Position numbers and translations under genes: made by a program
The notes under the pieces: generated by a model
Databases searched by the model: none
Told to the model about the DNA's origin: nothing
Seen by the model: the letters and a program-made list of their open reading frames with translations, nothing else
Source of the DNA: Blastopirellula marina DSM 3645
Lineage (GTDB): Bacteria; Planctomycetota; Planctomycetia; Pirellulales; Pirellulaceae
DNA: 64,000 nucleotides
Reading direction: 5' to 3'
Assembly: GCF_000153105.1 (NCBI RefSeq)
Contig: NZ_CH672376.1
Coordinates: 814,856 to 878,855, forward strand
In this document: positions 37,322-46,757 of the stretch, piece after piece
Numbering within the stretch: the first letter of the stretch is position 1
Layout: every line of letters begins with the position of its first letter

Positions 37322-39046
37322 CTATTGCACTTTGGTCAGGGCCTCGGTCGCCGCGGCGCGAACCGCATCCGACTTGTCATCGCTCGCCGCTTTCGACAGC
37401 GCTTCTTTGGCGGTAGCGGCTTGTTTGCCGAACATGCCGAGCGCCTTGGCGGCTTCCAAACGAACCAAGTCGCTTCCCGTCGTTAGAGCGGCGGCCAGAA
37501 CGGTCGTCGCTTTGGCGGCTGCTGGGCTGGAGGGATCGATGTGAGCAATCGCCCAACCGGCGGCGACCTTGGTAAAATCGCCATCACCATCCAACAGCGG
37601 GACGATCTGGGCGATCGACGACTTGGCGGCCGGTCCAATGCTGCCCAGTGCATAAAGTGCGCTTTGCTGCAGACCGACGCTCGGGCTGGCGAGAAACTTG
37701 GTGATCGCTTCCGTGGCCGGAGCGGCCTCTGCTCCGAGTCCGCCCAAGACCATCATCGTTTCGCTTTGGACCTGGCCGTCGGTCACTTTCAAGGTCTCAA
37801 TCAGGGCCGGAATCGCGGTCTTGGCGTCCGGACCAAGCTGGCGGAGGATCGCCAATGCATGCATCCGCAACCCTTCGATTTCTAGGGCTTTCACCAGACG
37901 GGGAGTCGCACTCGGGCCCAGCGTGACAATCGCTTCGCGAATGTTGACCACGACCGTCGGGTCGGCGTCGGAAAGCGCTTTCAGCAAGGCCGGAGCGACC
38001 AGTTCGCGAGGCGCTTCCAGTTCGCTGAGGCAGCGAGCGGCCGCGGCGCGAACGTTGGCGTTTTTGCTTTTCATGCCTGCGACCAGATCCTCGACGGCAT
38101 GCTTGACCGCTTCGGTATCATCGGGGTGGAGGCGAGCAATCGCCCATTCGCCCAGCATGTGCATGAATTCGTCGTCCGAATTGGCGGCCGATTCCAGGGC
38201 CGGTTCGGCCGCGACATCTTTGATGACGCCGAGCGCGTATGCCGACGCGTAGCGAACGGCGACCGAGTCGTCTCCTTCTAAGCTAGCGGCCAATTGACCA
38301 ACCGCGGCTTTTGCGCCAGGGCCGATCTCACCCAAAGCGACGGCAGCTTGCATCCGCGTATCCGGATCTTTGTGCGATTTCAGCACTTCGGCCAGGTTGG
38401 GCGCGGCGCTCTCGGCTTCGGGGCCCATCTCGCCGGCGATCAAGCAGGCCCAATAGGCGCCGCGCTCGGTCAGGAGGGCTTTTTTCAGAACGGGCAACGA
38501 TTTTTTACCGGCTTCGGCCAACGTGTGCAGCGCCGGAACGACGACGCTGGGATCAGCGTCATTCAAGATTTTGGCGATCAGCGGTAACGTTTCATTGGGA
38601 TCGGTCGGCAACTTGCGAACGGCCCCCATCGCGGCGCGACGGACGATCGCTTCTTTGTCCGTGATTTTCTTGATCAGCGCCGGAACGGCCGGCAGCGCTT
38701 TTTCGCCGATCTCGCCGATCGCATAGGCGCTGTAGGCTCGCACTTGGGCGTCGGGATCATCCAGCCCTTTGGTCAACGCATCTAGCGCTGGCGCTGCGGC
38801 TGCTTCGTACTCGGCCAGTGCTCGGGCGGAATGCCAGCGTAGTTCGGCGTCTTTGTTTCCCAGCGCCGTAATCAAAGCGGGGACCGCTTTGTCGGCCGCT
38901 TCTGGATGCAGCGCCAGCGCGTCGGCCGCGGCGACCGCGTCAGCGCCCTCGCTCGACAGTTTCTTGATCGAATCGGCGGCGTCAGCCCAAGCGATCGAAG
39001 CGACCGCCAAAGGCAGGGCCACGGATAACAACAGTCGTTTGTACAT
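37322..39046 (-). CDS. secreted HEAT-repeat protein
   Basis: The 574-residue protein has a Sec signal (MYKRLLLSVALPLAVASIAW, cleavage after AWADA), then about fourteen alpha-helical HEAT/PBS-lyase-type repeats of about 37-40 residues. Recurring units look like VPALIKKITDKEAIVRRAAM and GAKAAVGQLAASLEGDDSVA. Such arrays are protein-binding scaffolds. No catalytic domain is present. It is probably periplasmic and transcribed alone, given the terminator and the 90-bp gap to the next gene upstream. Confidence 0.85.
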   Translation of the reverse strand: MYKRLLLSVALPLAVASIAWADAADSIKKLSSEGADAVAAADALALHPEAADKAVPALITALGNKDAELRWHSARALAEYEAAAAPALDALTKGLDDPDAQVRAYSAYAIGEIGEKALPAVPALIKKITDKEAIVRRAAMGAVRKLPTDPNETLPLIAKILNDADPSVVVPALHTLAEAGKKSLPVLKKALLTERGAYWACLIAGEMGPEAESAAPNLAEVLKSHKDPDTRMQAAVALGEIGPGAKAAVGQLAASLEGDDSVAVRYASAYALGVIKDVAAEPALESAANSDDEFMHMLGEWAIARLHPDDTEAVKHAVEDLVAGMKSKNANVRAAAARCLSELEAPRELVAPALLKALSDADPTVVVNIREAIVTLGPSATPRLVKALEIEGLRMHALAILRQLGPDAKTAIPALIETLKVTDGQVQSETMMVLGGLGAEAAPATEAITKFLASPSVGLQQSALYALGSIGPAAKSSIAQIVPLLDGDGDFTKVAAGWAIAHIDPSSPAAAKATTVLAAALTTGSDLVRLEAAKALGMFGKQAATAKEALSKAASDDKSDAVRAAATEALTKVQ

Positions 39047-39136
39047 TGCAAGCTCCGCAGAAAAGTACGTCGGCTGCGACGATGTTTTTGGAAGGGGATC
39101 GGAAGATGAGAGTGAAGAGCGTAGGCCGTCAGGCGA

Positions 39137-39772
39137 TTAGCCGGACGGGAATTGGGCGTCGTAAACCAGCGATTTCATGAAGTTGCTAGCGTCGACAAAG
39201 TCTTGCGGAGAGTATTCGCGAATTCGGATCTTGAGTTCGTCGAACATCGAATCGGCGGTGCCGGTGACGTTGCGGTATTCGTCCACATTGGCGTAGGAGC
39301 CTTCTCGCGCACGCATTGCGAACGCCAGATTCAGCTTCTCTCGATATTCGTCATACGGCTTGTCCGTCAGGATGAACGGCCAGTTGATTTCGCCGGTCAG
39401 CGGATCCAACTGCGAAGCGGCCAAGCGTTGCGGCGCGCGTTCTTGATTGAAACGGAACAGCTGTTCGCTGGTCGGTTTGGGGCCGGCCTTTTCGGCGCGG
39501 TATTCGTCGTTGCGGCGACGCATCTCGAAATAGACCTGTTGGGCCCGGTTGCGATTTTCAATGTACTGACTGCGTGCTTCTTCGACGTCGATCGCGGCCC
39601 GGGCCGTGTTCAGGTTGTACTCGCCTTGAGCGCGGACGATATCGGCCAGGCCGCGAGCCTGACTCTCGGCGACGGTTGCTGCTTTGGCGCCGGTGTTGTA
39701 GTACCACTGGGCCGACGCGTTTTGAGCGACCACCGACGCAATGCCGATAGCTAGAAGTAGTCGAAGCGACAT
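39137..39772 (-). CDS. secreted hypothetical protein
   Basis: The 211-residue protein has a clear Sec signal (MSLRLLLAIGIASVVAQNAS, then AQ) and a long helical segment (about 45-100) rich in Ala, Arg, Glu and Gln that suggests a coiled coil. A Tyr- and Asp-rich C-terminal half contains DPLTGEINWPFILTD and YSPQDFVDASNFMKSL. I do not recognise a named family; the look is of a planctomycete-specific periplasmic protein. It is 90 bp upstream of, and in the same direction as, the HEAT gene. Confidence 0.75.
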   Translation of the reverse strand: MSLRLLLAIGIASVVAQNASAQWYYNTGAKAATVAESQARGLADIVRAQGEYNLNTARAAIDVEEARSQYIENRNRAQQVYFEMRRRNDEYRAEKAGPKPTSEQLFRFNQERAPQRLAASQLDPLTGEINWPFILTDKPYDEYREKLNLAFAMRAREGSYANVDEYRNVTGTADSMFDELKIRIREYSPQDFVDASNFMKSLVYDAQFPSG

Positions 39773-39951
39773 GACGCATCCCTCGATTAAGTCGAATACG
39801 ATTCAGTGAAACTGGATCGCGAGATAAGCTTTGGGGAAATAGGCGGTCTTCGCGGTTTGCGAAAACATCAATTCCAGAATAGCCGATACGACGTCGAAAG
39901 CAATAAACCAGGCCTAAATCCAGGTTTTACCTCCCCCCCGACAAAATCCGG

Positions 39952-40392
39952 CTATCGCTTGGACGAAGCGGCCAAAAACCGGTTCAACTTTTGGGCCAAT
40001 CGAGGCCAGTTCCCCTGCTTTGTCTCACATTCCCACACGATCAGCGTTTTCCACCCCAGTTTTCGCAGTGATTTTAGGGTTTGGCGGTCACGCTGTTGAT
40101 TCCTGCTTAACTTCTTACGCCAATAATCAGCGTTCTGTTTCGGTAAAGGGCGTCGTCCTCTGGCGCAGTCATGCTGATGCCAAAAGCACCCATGTACGAA
40201 AATTACTTTCCCGCGGCCGGGGAAAGTCAAATCGGGGCTCCCCGGCAAGTCGCGACGCCCTAGCCGAAAGCGGTACCCCAAGCGATGCGCCAAACTGCGG
40301 ACAATCCGCTCTGGCCGAGTATCGCTCGATCGAACCCGCCGCATTATTTCGCTGCGAGTTTCGGGATCAAAAATATCGGTCGAGCGGGACAT
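39952..40392 (-). CDS. vsr: very short patch repair endonuclease Vsr
   Basis: ATG 40392 gives MSRSTDIFDPETRSEIMRRV and RSSDTRPE, the standard Vsr start, for a 146-residue protein of normal length. Conserved features include DLTFPGRGKVIFVHGCFWHQ, the Zn/active-site HGCFWHxHDC block, and a late LIVWECE. Vsr nicks at T:G mismatches produced by deamination of 5-methylcytosine. The gene begins 5 bp after the cytosine methyltransferase stop. An alternative ATG at 40437 would overlap the methyltransferase by 40 bp and adds nothing conserved. Confidence 0.92.
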   Translation of the reverse strand: MSRSTDIFDPETRSEIMRRVRSSDTRPERIVRSLAHRLGYRFRLGRRDLPGSPDLTFPGRGKVIFVHGCFWHQHDCARGRRPLPKQNADYWRKKLSRNQQRDRQTLKSLRKLGWKTLIVWECETKQGNWPRLAQKLNRFLAASSKR

Positions 40393-40397
40393 TCGCG

Positions 40398-41555
40398 CTA
40401 CCGGCAAAAGAGTTCCAGCTGACGCGGCGAGAGACATTCGGACGCCAGGCGGTTCAAATAGTTCTCGCCGATCCAGGTCAACACGCTCGAACAGACGGCG
40501 TCGCCGAATCCAAATAACGCGTCGTTGTTCGATCCGCTGATCGTAAATTCGCCGGCGCCCATCAGCCGAGCACACTCGCGCGGGGTCAACAGCCGGACCG
40601 CGTATCGCCCGTAACCTGCTTTGAACAGGATCTGGCGTCCGCTGCCCCCCTTGGGCGTTCGCAGGCAGCCGGCCAGCCCGTCGGTTCGCATCTCGGCCAT
40701 CGAACGCTTCTCACCATCGGCGGCGCGGCGGACGCGGCGAAAGACGGCGCCGTAGGTCCAGCGGCGGCGAGCGATCATCGCGTCGGCGTCAGCACGATGG
40801 CGCGGGCTCATCTGGTTGAGTAGGTATTCGGCTCGTTCGCCGGACCACCAAGTCGAATCGTCGTCGGCCAGTTTCTCTAAGACGTCGGCCAGCTTCTGGG
40901 GACTGGCGGTCGGCGGATCCGCCAAGCTGGCGCAGCTCCAGATGATCTCAGGATGGCGCTGGATGAAGTCGATCAGGCTCGCGGGACGAAGCGGCGAAGG
41001 AGTCAGCAGCTCAGGCGCGAGCGTCTCGTCATCATCAACCGCTTTGGCGATGACAAATAGTCGCAGGCGGCTTTGCGGCGTGAACCATTTAGCGTCGAGC
41101 ATGACTGGGTCGACGCGATAGCCGAGCTCGTTCAGCGCGGTCAGCACCGCGGCGAAGTCGGCGCCGCCGTGCGAGTTGAGCAGCCCCGGGACGTTCTCGA
41201 GCAGGACGAGCGGCGGTCGGCGGCCGCCGAGTCGCTTGAGCACGTCAAAGAAGCCCCAAAACGCCGAAGACTGAGCGCCTCCGAGTCCTTTGCGTCCACC
41301 GGCCAGCGACAGATCGGTGCAGGGAAACGAGGCCGTCGCGAGCGTCACATCAGGAATCGCCGCCGCATCCAATTGATGGACGTCACCCAGGGCGAACGCC
41401 TCATCGGCGCCAAAGTGCGCCTCGTATTGGCGATGCTTGGCGGCGTCGATGTCATTAGCGAAGCGAACTTCCCAGCCGGCGCGCTCCAGTCCCAGACGGA
41501 CGAGACCAATGCCGGCGAAGAATTCGGCGAACGTGCGCGGCGCTGGTGCGGACAT
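40398..41555 (-). CDS. dcm: C5-cytosine DNA methyltransferase
   Basis: The 385-residue protein has motif I AEFFAGIGLVRLGLERAGW at 10-28, the catalytic SFPCTDLS with C79, the ENVP motif near 120-123, and late motifs (LLTPRECARLMG, GDAVCSSVLTWIGENY). The variable region between about 200 and 300 is the target-recognition part; the target sequence is not predictable. It pairs with the downstream vsr, as in Dcm systems. No restriction enzyme gene is adjacent. Confidence 0.92.
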   Translation of the reverse strand: MSAPAPRTFAEFFAGIGLVRLGLERAGWEVRFANDIDAAKHRQYEAHFGADEAFALGDVHQLDAAAIPDVTLATASFPCTDLSLAGGRKGLGGAQSSAFWGFFDVLKRLGGRRPPLVLLENVPGLLNSHGGADFAAVLTALNELGYRVDPVMLDAKWFTPQSRLRLFVIAKAVDDDETLAPELLTPSPLRPASLIDFIQRHPEIIWSCASLADPPTASPQKLADVLEKLADDDSTWWSGERAEYLLNQMSPRHRADADAMIARRRWTYGAVFRRVRRAADGEKRSMAEMRTDGLAGCLRTPKGGSGRQILFKAGYGRYAVRLLTPRECARLMGAGEFTISGSNNDALFGFGDAVCSSVLTWIGENYLNRLASECLSPRQLELFCR

Positions 41556-41647
41556 AATCGACTTCCGATGTCAAAGCGAATCAAGAGGCCGCATTATCGC
41601 CGAGATCTGCGAAATGCTCAATCGTCCGTCAGCAGGGCGCCCAGCGA

Positions 41648-42136
41648 CTAGCCTTTGCTGCCGGAGTAGATCTCGGCATATTCGATCACCCAGACATCGA
41701 TGAAATTGGTGAACGTGTCGACGTCGACTTCCCCCAGTTTCTCGAAGTAGTTGCGATTGAAGGTCTCTTTGTTGCGAATCGCGCCTTTGGCGGTTAGCTC
41801 CAGGACGTGAACGGTCGAATAAGGGCGAATCGTCATTTCCAGCCGACTGTACAAACTGCGGCGTTTGCCGCCGGTCAGGTCAAGGTCGTCTCGATAACAA
41901 GCGGCGCCCCAGCCTCGTTCGCCGAAGATCGTCTCGGTCTGAAAACCAGGAAAATGATTGGGCAACGTGCTGACGCACTTTTCGATGTAGTCCGAGAGTT
42001 GAAGCCGCAATTTGCTGTGCAGTTCGCGACATTCTTCTTCGCTCAACGTTTGAGCGCGGAGCGCCTCGGTGCGAGCGGAGCTCCGTTTTTCGCCTCGTTG
42101 GATCGCTTTTTTCAGGCGGTCTTCAAAATCGTTCAT
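41648..42136 (-). CDS. conserved hypothetical protein
   Basis: The 162-residue protein has no signal peptide, a charged N-terminal helix (about residues 1-50), and a beta-rich C-terminal domain containing ERGWGAACYRDDLDL and MTIRPYSTVHVLELTAKGAI. I do not recognise the family. It precedes the cytosine methyltransferase by 92 bp on the same strand, but nothing in it resembles a restriction enzyme. Confidence 0.7.
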   Translation of the reverse strand: MNDFEDRLKKAIQRGEKRSSARTEALRAQTLSEEECRELHSKLRLQLSDYIEKCVSTLPNHFPGFQTETIFGERGWGAACYRDDLDLTGGKRRSLYSRLEMTIRPYSTVHVLELTAKGAIRNKETFNRNYFEKLGEVDVDTFTNFIDVWVIEYAEIYSGSKG

Positions 42137-42268
42137 GAATCTTCGTATCGCGCTCGGCGATGTGAATGGAGCGAAGGGGAAATCGCAAAACGTTCCGCTA
42201 CGCTGCGAACAACAAGGCGATCAGCATGACGGCAATCAAGAAATGCCGTCACGGTAAACCGAGCGGGA

Positions 42269-45200
42269 CTATTTCCCTTTCGGCTTCTTCTTCTCTTTTT
42301 CTTCTTTTTGACTTTGATTCAGGAACTGAGCGAGGTCGCCGAACGAGCGAAGCGGCTCTTTGCCTTCTTTCATCGCTTCGGAGATCGGCTTCTTCGGCGT
42401 CGGTTTCGATTTGGCGACGAACGTCTTCGCCTTCGGTTTCCCGTGGCCCGCATGTTGCGGTTTGTTCCCGCCGGGCCGATTTTTGCCGCGCGGAGGTCGC
42501 TTGGCCCGCTCCGGGCGATCAACTCGCTGCTTCTCGTCGGCGGCCGGAATTGCCTTTTCGGTGCCGGGCTCAATCGCCGTCAGCGAAACGCGACGACGAT
42601 CTTTGTCGATTTCGACAACCCACACGGTGATGACATCGCCGACGCTAACAACTTCGTGCGGGTCGCTCACATAGCGGTTGGCCAGGCGGCTGATATGAAC
42701 CATGCCGCTGTCGTGCAAACCGATATCGACGAAGGCGCCAAAGTCGACCACGTTCAGAACGGTGCCGGAGAGCTCCATACCGGGACGCAGGTCTTCCAAC
42801 TTCATGATGCCGCGACGGAAGAGCGGCGGTGGGAAATCGGCTCGCGGGTCACGACCAGGTCGCGACAGCGAATTCAAAATGTCCCGCGTCAGATGTTCGC
42901 CCACTTCCAATTCAGCGGCGAACTCGGGGGCTGAGACGCCTGCGATCTTCTTTACCAATTCGGCATGCGCGGCCGAAGGGACTTCGCTCTTGACCGGAGT
43001 CGGCGGCGTTTCGACCGGAGCTTCGGCAGAAGTTTCAGCGACGGCTTCTTCGGTGACGGCCTCTTCCGCAGTAGCCTCTTCCGTCGTCGCAGCATCTTCC
43101 GCAGCAGCGACATCTTCGGTAACGGCAGGTTCCGCCGCCGCGGTGGACGGAGTTTCCGCTTCCACCGTTTCCGTCGCGGGCGTTTCCGCAACAACCGGCG
43201 ATTCGGTGGTAGGTTCTTCGACCACAGGTGCTTCCGCCGCAGGCTCTGCGACCGGAGCAGGGGCTGGCGTCGCCGCTTCGACAGGTTTTACGGTGCGAAC
43301 CTGGTCGATGGTCGCGTCGAGTTTGGCCAACACTTTTTCGGCGACTTCGTAGCTTTCGGGGTGAATCCAAGTTGCGTCGAGCGGGTTTTCCCCATCTCGA
43401 ATCTTGAGGAACCCGGCCGCTTGAACGAAGGCCGACTCGCCGAAACCGGCGACCTTTTTGAATTCTTCACGCGACGTGAAGGGACCGTTTTGGCGGCGGT
43501 ATTCGTACAGCCGACGCGCGGTCAATTGATTGAGACCAGAAACGTAGCTCAGCAGCGCTGGGCTCGCTTGATTGACGTCGACGCCGACATAGTTCACGCA
43601 GGATTCAACGACGTTATCCAGCGTCTCTTTCAAGTGCTTGGACTTGACGTCGTGCTGGTAAAGACCGACGCCGATGTTCGACGGGTTGATCTTCACCAGT
43701 TCTGACAGCGGATCGAGCAAGCGGCGGCCAATGCTGATCGTGCCGCGGACGGTCGCGTCGAAATCAGGGAACTCTTCGCGGCCCAGTTCGCTGGTCGAAT
43801 AGACCGAAGCGCCCGCTTCGTTCACGATGACGTAAACGACTTCGCGATCCGTGATGTCTTTCGAGATGATCGACGCGACCAGGTTTTCGGTCTCACGACA
43901 GGCGGTGCCGTTACCGATCGCGACGATGTCGACGGCATGTTGCCGGATCATCTCAATCAAGCGTTGGCGACCGCGGGCGACGCGATCTTCGGGGCCGATC
44001 AGATGAATGACCCCTTGTTCCAGGATCGATCCAAATTGATCCAGCGCCACCAGCTTGCAACCGCTGCGGAAGCCGGGATCGATCGCCATGACGCGGCGAC
44101 TGGAAACCGGAGGTTGCAGCAGCAGTTTGCGAAGATTGCAGGCGAAGACGTCCACCGCATGCTCTTCGGCATGTTCGGTCAGTTCGCGGCGAATTTCTCG
44201 TTCCAGACTCGGCAGCATCAGTCGCTGCAAGCCGTCACGCAAACAGGGCTTTAAAAAATCGGTCTGCGAGTGGTCAGCCGGGATGGCGGTCTCTTCCGCT
44301 AACGCGAACAGACGATCCCAGTCACACTCAATTTTGACGCGGATAAAGCGAGTACGGTCGCCGCGATTGATCGCCAGCACGCGATGGTGCGGGATCTTCG
44401 AGATCGGTTCGCGATAGTCGTAGTAGTCTTTGAACGCTTTCTCTTTTTTGCTCCGCTCACGATCCTTTTGCTTGCGACGCTTATCGCGGCGCTGCTCTTG
44501 CAACGCGCGGCGTTTGGGATCAATCGTTGCGGCAGGCGCCGCCGGAGCAGGAGGTGCCGGAGCAGGAGTCGCTTCTGCCTCGCTGGCGGTTTCGCTAGAT
44601 TCTGCTGCGTTGGGCTCGGGAGCGTTTGATTCCGCGGCGCTGGGCTCGGCGGTGCTGGACGACTGGTCGGCGTCGGGAGTCTGGCTCTCGGCCGAGGCGA
44701 CCGTTTCCGCTGCGGCCGTTTCGGCTGCGGGCGTTTCAGATTCGTTGTCCGCAGCTTCGTCGTCGTGATGATCTTTTTCGTCGGACGCATCGGCCGCTTG
44801 CTCGATACGCAGCGTGACCAGCGTGCCGGTCTTCCACATCAGTTTGCGGAGACGTCCACGGAGAATCGCATTCTCGGCGAATTCTTCGGCCAGGATATGA
44901 CGCACGCCTTGCAGGACGGCGGCGACATCGGGGAGGTCATTTTCGGCGCTGACAAATGCAGCCGCACGCGCCGGCAGATCGGCGGCGGCCTCGTTGCCGG
45001 CCATGACTTCGTCGGCCAGCGGCTCCAGACCGCGTTGCCGCGCTTGGGTGGCCAGCGACTGCTTTTTGGGCTTGAAGGGAAGATAGAGATCTTCCAGCAG
45101 CTTGGTGGTCGGCGCCTTCTGGATTTTGTCGGCCAGCTTTTCGGTCAGCTTGCCTTGCGATTCGATCGATTTGAGAATCGTCTGCTTTCGCTCTTCCAGT

Positions 45201-45400
45201 TGACGAAGCGCGGCCGATCGAGCTTGGATCTTGCGGATCTGCTCTTCGTCCAAGCCGCCGGTTTCATCTTTTCGATATCGCGTAATGAAGGGAACGGTGT
45301 TCCCATCATCCAGCAATTCGACAGTTCTTTGAACTTGATCGACCGGCAGCCCCAGTTCGCGAGCCACGATGCTGAGGTCGGACGAGACTGTGATTTCCAT
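42269..45400 (-). CDS. tex: Tex-family RNA-binding protein with two long Ala/Glu-rich linkers
   Basis: ATG 45400 is preferred to TTG 45409. The 1,043-residue protein has the Tex N-terminal helical domain (ELLDDGNTVPFITRYRKDE), the YqgF/RNase H-like domain (RVMAIDPGFRSGCKLVALDQ), helix-hairpin-helix repeats (NIGVGLYQHDVK and on), and a C-terminal S1 RNA-binding domain (GTVLNVVDFGAFVDIGLHDS). Typical Tex has about 720-780 residues. The excess comes from low-complexity inserts near 205-320 (splitting the N-terminal domain) and near 700-850 (before the S1 domain), plus a basic Pro/Lys tail. Tex modulates transcription and RNA metabolism; the inserts are probably disordered. Confidence 0.9.
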   Translation of the reverse strand: MEITVSSDLSIVARELGLPVDQVQRTVELLDDGNTVPFITRYRKDETGGLDEEQIRKIQARSAALRQLEERKQTILKSIESQGKLTEKLADKIQKAPTTKLLEDLYLPFKPKKQSLATQARQRGLEPLADEVMAGNEAAADLPARAAAFVSAENDLPDVAAVLQGVRHILAEEFAENAILRGRLRKLMWKTGTLVTLRIEQAADASDEKDHHDDEAADNESETPAAETAAAETVASAESQTPDADQSSSTAEPSAAESNAPEPNAAESSETASEAEATPAPAPPAPAAPAATIDPKRRALQEQRRDKRRKQKDRERSKKEKAFKDYYDYREPISKIPHHRVLAINRGDRTRFIRVKIECDWDRLFALAEETAIPADHSQTDFLKPCLRDGLQRLMLPSLEREIRRELTEHAEEHAVDVFACNLRKLLLQPPVSSRRVMAIDPGFRSGCKLVALDQFGSILEQGVIHLIGPEDRVARGRQRLIEMIRQHAVDIVAIGNGTACRETENLVASIISKDITDREVVYVIVNEAGASVYSTSELGREEFPDFDATVRGTISIGRRLLDPLSELVKINPSNIGVGLYQHDVKSKHLKETLDNVVESCVNYVGVDVNQASPALLSYVSGLNQLTARRLYEYRRQNGPFTSREEFKKVAGFGESAFVQAAGFLKIRDGENPLDATWIHPESYEVAEKVLAKLDATIDQVRTVKPVEAATPAPAPVAEPAAEAPVVEEPTTESPVVAETPATETVEAETPSTAAAEPAVTEDVAAAEDAATTEEATAEEAVTEEAVAETSAEAPVETPPTPVKSEVPSAAHAELVKKIAGVSAPEFAAELEVGEHLTRDILNSLSRPGRDPRADFPPPLFRRGIMKLEDLRPGMELSGTVLNVVDFGAFVDIGLHDSGMVHISRLANRYVSDPHEVVSVGDVITVWVVEIDKDRRRVSLTAIEPGTEKAIPAADEKQRVDRPERAKRPPRGKNRPGGNKPQHAGHGKPKAKTFVAKSKPTPKKPISEAMKEGKEPLRSFGDLAQFLNQSQKEEKEKKKPKGK

Positions 45401-45811
45401 ATTCGCCAACAGGTATCAGGTGGGAGACGCGCGATTGCAAAAATTAGGCAACGGCGCGAGTCAAAGGCTTGCCAGAGCGGCATCTGCGCATGGGACGCCA
45501 GACCGGCAATCTAGGGGCTACCGATTTTGTTGTCAAGGATTCACAAAGCGGCAAGGTCCAAGATTTAACACAGAATTCGCCTAGCCGGCTTCTTTTTACT
45601 CCTGACGCAGTGGTAGATATCCGTACCTAGGCGAACTTTAGCGATTGCGCGGGTGCGACGAATGACTCGCCGGTATTGCGGAGCAGTTACAGCGATTCTG
45701 TGCGATATATCAGCCGCATTCTGCCGAAATCGAATGGTAGACAGAGAGGTTGGCACGGTGCGAGTCGCTCTGACTTTCCGTTTCGAGCCGTTGTCGCTAG
45801 GACTTTTTGCC

Positions 45812-46156
45812 ATGGCGCCGCATTTACGCGTTTATTTTGGTCCCGAAGACGATTCGACCCCATCCGACGGGAGCGAACCGGCGAAGATCGTCGTCGGCGA
45901 TTCTGCGCGCACTGCGGCTTTGACGCCGCGCGCCGGTTCGACCAAGGATCACTCCGAGAACGATACGGCGCAACCCGCTGCGGCTGAAATTGCCGTCGGC
46001 CTCGAAGAATTGCTGCAACTTTTCGACGATGCGCGCCGCTGTGGGGTGACGATTCAAGACGAAGTCGAGCATGAGACCGTGATGGTGTCGCGGGATCTGT
46101 TTCGCGCCCTGCTAGCGTATCAGACGCTCCTGCAACCGCAGGCCTCTTCGCAATAG
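45812..46156 (+). CDS. hypothetical acidic protein
   Basis: ATG 45812 begins MAPHLRVYFGPEDD; the longer frame to 45653 looks non-coding. The product has 114 residues with a polar, probably disordered middle (SARTAALTPRAGSTKDHSEN) and a compact C-terminal helix pair (ELLQLFDDARRCGVTIQDEV). No family is recognised. Confidence 0.55.
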   Translation: MAPHLRVYFGPEDDSTPSDGSEPAKIVVGDSARTAALTPRAGSTKDHSENDTAQPAAAEIAVGLEELLQLFDDARRCGVTIQDEVEHETVMVSRDLFRALLAYQTLLQPQASSQ

Positions 46157-46248
46157 CGACAAGCCCTGATCCGTTTTTTCTACTGCACGCCGCTGCGCGT
46201 GCAGGCAACGGCGTCTCCGCCGCGAATCAAGCAACTGCCCAAGAAATG

Positions 46249-46283
46249 CGACAAGCGTCGCTTGCTGCTGGCGACGCTTGTCG
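46249..46283. terminator. strong hairpin between convergent genes
   Basis: The 13-bp perfect stem CGACAAGCGTCGC/GCGACGCTTGTCG has a 9-base loop. It sits between the stops of convergent genes (46156 and 46329), so a bidirectional terminator is likely, although neither side has a clean U-tract. Confidence 0.5.
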
Positions 46284-46328
46284 TTGGCTTCGTTCTCTTC
46301 CGGACGCGTGGACGCCCGAGATCAACGA

Positions 46329-46571
46329 TTAATAGCCGATATCGTACGGATGCGGATTGAGGAAGTCGCGCGGGCCACGCGTCGTGTAGTAGGGGTAGGT
46401 GACTTCCGGCGAATAACCACCGGCTCCGCCGCCACCATAGCCGCCGCCGGCGGCAGGAGGAGCGCTGACGCTGGTGGGGTTTCGACAGGGATTTGCGCCA
46501 ATTTGATGGCAACCGACGCTTCCAACCGCCATGGCGGTTACTGCGGCGAGCAGCGCGATTCGTTTCATCAT
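46329..46571 (-). CDS. small lipoprotein
   Basis: ATG 46571 (a second ATG follows directly) gives MMKRIALLAAVTAMAVGSVG and then Cys, a lipobox of the form VGC. The mature part is Gly/Tyr/Pro-rich (GGGYGGGGAGGYSPEVTYPY) and ends NPHPYDIGY. At 80 residues this is a typical planctomycete small surface lipoprotein of unknown role. Confidence 0.65.
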   Translation of the reverse strand: MMKRIALLAAVTAMAVGSVGCHQIGANPCRNPTSVSAPPAAGGGYGGGGAGGYSPEVTYPYYTTRGPRDFLNPHPYDIGY

Positions 46572-46757
46572 CTCTACCTTCTTGATTCGTGTGGCCAACG
46601 GTCCGGGTCGTATTTGCAGCGCGGGCCGGCTCGGCGGGAGTCGACGGCGCAAAAGGCTCTCCCTCTGCTAAATCGGCGGTAGAAACGCGAATATTGAATA
46701 ATTCGGAATCATCCGAATGACTAGCGCCTGCTAGCAGCGCGGCGTCGCCGGCCGGAA

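Noticed and set aside
42702-43705. Ala/Ser/Thr-rich and Arg/Phe-rich plus-strand frames
   Set aside because: These are antisense readings of the Ala/Glu-rich linker of Tex; repetitive composition explains the length.
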